Shown piece after piece: positions 6,084 to 7,715 of a stretch of 7,715 nucleotides of DNA. This DNA is from Nitrosomonadaceae bacterium (GTDB taxonomy: Bacteria > Pseudomonadota > Gammaproteobacteria > Burkholderiales > Usitatibacteraceae). A program made the position numbers and the translations under genes. Every line of letters starts with the position of its first letter. Positions within the stretch are counted from its first letter, which is position 1. The stretch lies in contig JAJTHU010000345.1 of assembly GCA_021300055.1 (NCBI GenBank), forward strand, positions 1-7,715, in the 5' to 3' direction. The notes under the pieces were generated by a model. It saw nothing but the letters and a program-made list of their open reading frames with translations. It searched no databases and was not told where the DNA came from.

Positions 6084-7295
6084 ATGTCTATGCAAACCGT
6101 TTACGACAAACTTTTTTCAACGCTACGCGTCTCGCCGCGACCCGCGACCCCTTCCGTGATCGCCGCCGTCTGCGCCGCGCTTGCACTCATTGCTGTCGGC
6201 ACTAGTGTTGTGGTGCGCGCCTCCGACCCGAAGGCCATAACGGAAAAGCCCGCGCTCACCGTCACCACCGTGCTGCCCCAGTCCGCGCAGATCGCACAGC
6301 TGTTCTCGGCCAGCGGCAACATCGTCGCTTGGCAGGAGGCCATCATTGGTGCGGAGGTGAACGGCCTGCGCATTAGTGAGATTCGCGCCAACATCGGTGA
6401 CACTGTCCGTAAAGGGCAGACGCTTGCCACGTTCGCACCGGAGACGGTCGAAGCGGAGTTAGCACAGAGCAAAGCATCCGTGGCTGAGGCAGAAGCATCG
6501 CTTGCCGAAGCGCAGGCCAACGCCGAACGCGCCAAATCACTCGAAGCGAGCGGCGCACTATCTGCGCAGCAAATCCAGCAGTACACCACTGCCGCAAAAA
6601 CCGCCGAGGCGCGGCTTGCCGCCGCCAAGGCCGTCGCCCGTGTGCAGCAGGTGCGCTTGGCGCAAACACAACTAGTGGCGCCGGATGATGGCGTTGTTTC
6701 CGGGCGCACTGCCACCGTTGGTGCGGTGGTTCAAGCCGGGCAAGAACTCTTCCGCATGGTGCGTCGCAATCGTCTTGAATGGCGCGCAGAAGTTACTTCA
6801 GCGGAACTCGGCAAAGTGAGCATCGGGCAGGCCGTGAGCGTGCTTACTCCGGCGGGTGAATCCGTGCGAGGCAAGGTTCGCATGATCGCACCCACCATCG
6901 ACCCAACCACACGCAATGTGCAAGTGTTCGTGGACCTAGAACCGAGTAAAGCCGCTAAGGCAGGCATGTTTGCGCGCGGCAACTTTGCGTTGGGAACCAC
7001 CGCTGGCCTCACCATCCCACAGCAGGCACTGGTCGTGCGTGATGGGTTCTCATATGTGTTCGTGATCGAGGGCGAAACCAACCCGGCTGGTGCCTTACCT
7101 CGCGTCAAGCAACTGAAGGTCGAGTCGGGCCGCCGCGTCGGCGATCGTATCGAAGTGCGCGCGGGCCTTGACGCGAACACGGCGGTTGTTGCGAGTGGCG
7201 CTGGCTTCCTGAAGGACGGCGACGCGGTGCGCGTGGTCGCCGCACCCACTGCTCCGGCAGCGCCGGCCATCCCGGCCGCACCCAAAAAATCGTAG
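6084..7295 (+). CDS. RND efflux periplasmic adaptor (membrane fusion protein, HlyD/AcrA family)
   Basis: Adaptor joining the inner-membrane permease to the outer-membrane channel. From ATG 6084 it is 403 residues. One hydrophobic segment (about 24-44) is a membrane anchor or uncleaved signal; there is no lipobox. Then come the first lipoyl half-motif (VNGLRISEIRANIGDTVRKG, 92-111), an Ala/Glu/Gln-rich alpha-helical hairpin (about 120-195), and the second lipoyl half (LVAPDDGVVSGRTATVGAVV, 197-216). A beta-barrel domain (about 230-305) with IDPTTRNVQVFVDL (272-285) and a membrane-proximal domain (about 308-385) follow. An Ala/Pro-rich tail ends in KKS. The reading frame is open further upstream and could begin at GTG 6030 (421 residues), but that codon has no ribosome-binding site. 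ATG 6084 is preceded by the purine-rich GAAGTGAAA and fits the anchor better; ATG 6090 is a third option. The permease gene follows 27 bases later. Confidence 0.92.
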   Translation: MSMQTVYDKLFSTLRVSPRPATPSVIAAVCAALALIAVGTSVVVRASDPKAITEKPALTVTTVLPQSAQIAQLFSASGNIVAWQEAIIGAEVNGLRISEIRANIGDTVRKGQTLATFAPETVEAELAQSKASVAEAEASLAEAQANAERAKSLEASGALSAQQIQQYTTAAKTAEARLAAAKAVARVQQVRLAQTQLVAPDDGVVSGRTATVGAVVQAGQELFRMVRRNRLEWRAEVTSAELGKVSIGQAVSVLTPAGESVRGKVRMIAPTIDPTTRNVQVFVDLEPSKAAKAGMFARGNFALGTTAGLTIPQQALVVRDGFSYVFVIEGETNPAGALPRVKQLKVESGRRVGDRIEVRAGLDANTAVVASGAGFLKDGDAVRVVAAPTAPAAPAIPAAPKKS

Positions 7296-7311
7296 TTGCG
7301 GAATCTCCAAT

Positions 7312-7317
7312 AGGAAG
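7312..7317 (+). promoter_or_regulatory. Ribosome-binding site of the RND permease
   Basis: AGGAAG lies five bases before ATG 7323. It is the only strong Shine-Dalgarno in the efflux operon and fixes the permease start. Confidence 0.75.
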
Positions 7318-7322
7318 CTCGC

Positions 7323-7715
7323 ATGAATTTCTCCGCTTGGTCTATCCAGAACCCGATCCCTGCGATCGTGTTCTTTGTGTTGCTCACGTTCGCTGGGCTG
7401 GTCAGCTTTTTCAAGTCCGGCGTGCAGGACTTCCCTGACATTGAGCTGCCAGTCGTCACTGTCGTAGCGACGCTACCTGGCGCCGCACCCGCGCAGCTCG
7501 AAACCGAAGTCGCGCGCAAAATCGAAAACGCGGTAGCAACGGTTCAGGGGGTGAAGAACATCTACACCAACATCCTCGACGGCACGGCAACGACTAGCGT
7601 CGAATTCGTTCTCGAAAAAAGCGCTGCAGAAGCTACTAACGAAGTGCGCGATGCGGTGAGCCAAGTGCGCGCTGATCTACCAGCGGATTTGCGTGACCCC
7701 GTGGTGTCCAAGGTA
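7323..7715 (+). CDS. RND efflux transporter permease, N-terminal fragment (cut by window edge)
   Basis: Start of the proton-driven inner-membrane pump; 131 codons are visible and the frame is open to the last base, whereas complete members have roughly 1,000-1,050 residues. I translated from ATG 7323. The first transmembrane helix is near residues 11-30 (PIPAIVFFVLLTFAGLVSFF). It is followed by the family-typical DFPDIELPVVTVVATLPGAA (36-55) leading into the first porter subdomain, with VQGVKNIYT (about 77-85), then LEKSAAEATNEVRDAVSQVR. The pattern resembles the HAE1 (AcrB/MdtB-like multidrug) branch more than the heavy-metal (CusA/CzcA) branch, so drug or amphiphile export is the better guess. 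The catalytic transmembrane aspartates lie beyond the window and cannot be checked. It follows the adaptor gene by 27 bases with a good ribosome-binding site. Confidence 0.92.
   Translation, partial: MNFSAWSIQNPIPAIVFFVLLTFAGLVSFFKSGVQDFPDIELPVVTVVATLPGAAPAQLETEVARKIENAVATVQGVKNIYTNILDGTATTSVEFVLEKSAAEATNEVRDAVSQVRADLPADLRDPVVSKV

Noticed and set aside
6101..6715. Antisense open frame (204 codons, minus strand) inside the adaptor gene
   Set aside because: Ala/Ser-rich with no family signature; fully opposite the lipoyl and hairpin coding region of a real adaptor.
6731..7519. Long antisense open frame (262 codons, minus strand) across the adaptor and permease genes
   Set aside because: Its product is Ser/Thr/Ala/Arg-rich low complexity with no recognisable domain, and it lies opposite two well-supported genes in G+C-rich DNA, where such mirror frames are common.
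1..7715. Mobile elements, CRISPR arrays, tRNA or rRNA genes, attachment sites
   Set aside because: I saw no transposase or integrase motifs, regularly spaced repeats or RNA-like cloverleaf regions; nearly all bases are in well-recognised genes.

Overview
The window looks like ordinary chromosomal DNA of a Gram-negative proteobacterium, most likely a betaproteobacterium. The grounds are the outer-membrane machinery (a BamD lipoprotein, a NodT-type outer-membrane lipoprotein and an RND pump), the high G+C content (judged by eye), and the divergent pair bamD / rluD-pgeF, an order well known in beta- and gammaproteobacteria. I cannot name the genus. Coding density is high, and I see no mobile elements, RNA genes or CRISPR arrays.

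Layout. Bases 1-843 (minus strand) hold a ZIP-family divalent metal transporter whose C-terminus runs off the left edge. Next, still on the minus strand, come pgeF (977-1795, a YfiH-type multicopper-oxidase-like enzyme) and rluD (1792-2796, 23S rRNA pseudouridine synthase). The rluD stop overlaps the pgeF start in an ATGA, so the pair is probably one transcript. Ten bases separate the rluD start from the divergent bamD (2807-3634, plus strand), which ends at a clear intrinsic terminator (3666-3691).

From about 3727 to the right edge lies a self-contained efflux operon on the plus strand: a TetR-family regulator (3765-4508), an outer-membrane factor lipoprotein (4508-5998), a periplasmic adaptor (about 6084-7295) and the start of an RND inner-membrane permease (7323 onward, cut by the right edge). 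The regulator and outer-membrane gene overlap by one base. A 39-bp near-perfect palindrome, made of two 16-bp palindromic sites 21 bp apart, sits directly on the regulator's promoter and start codon. It is the obvious candidate operator for autoregulation of the whole pump.

How the genes work together. The four right-hand genes encode a complete tripartite pump with its own local repressor. The N-terminus of the permease resembles the hydrophobe/amphiphile (HAE1, AcrB-like) branch more than the heavy-metal branch. The left-hand genes are housekeeping: ribosome maturation (RluD), peptidoglycan fidelity or nucleoside chemistry (PgeF), beta-barrel assembly (BamD) and metal uptake (ZIP). I found no clearly new biological system. 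The most interesting signals are regulatory: the compound operator with a probably leaderless repressor mRNA, and a consensus -10 box for bamD lying inside the rluD coding sequence.
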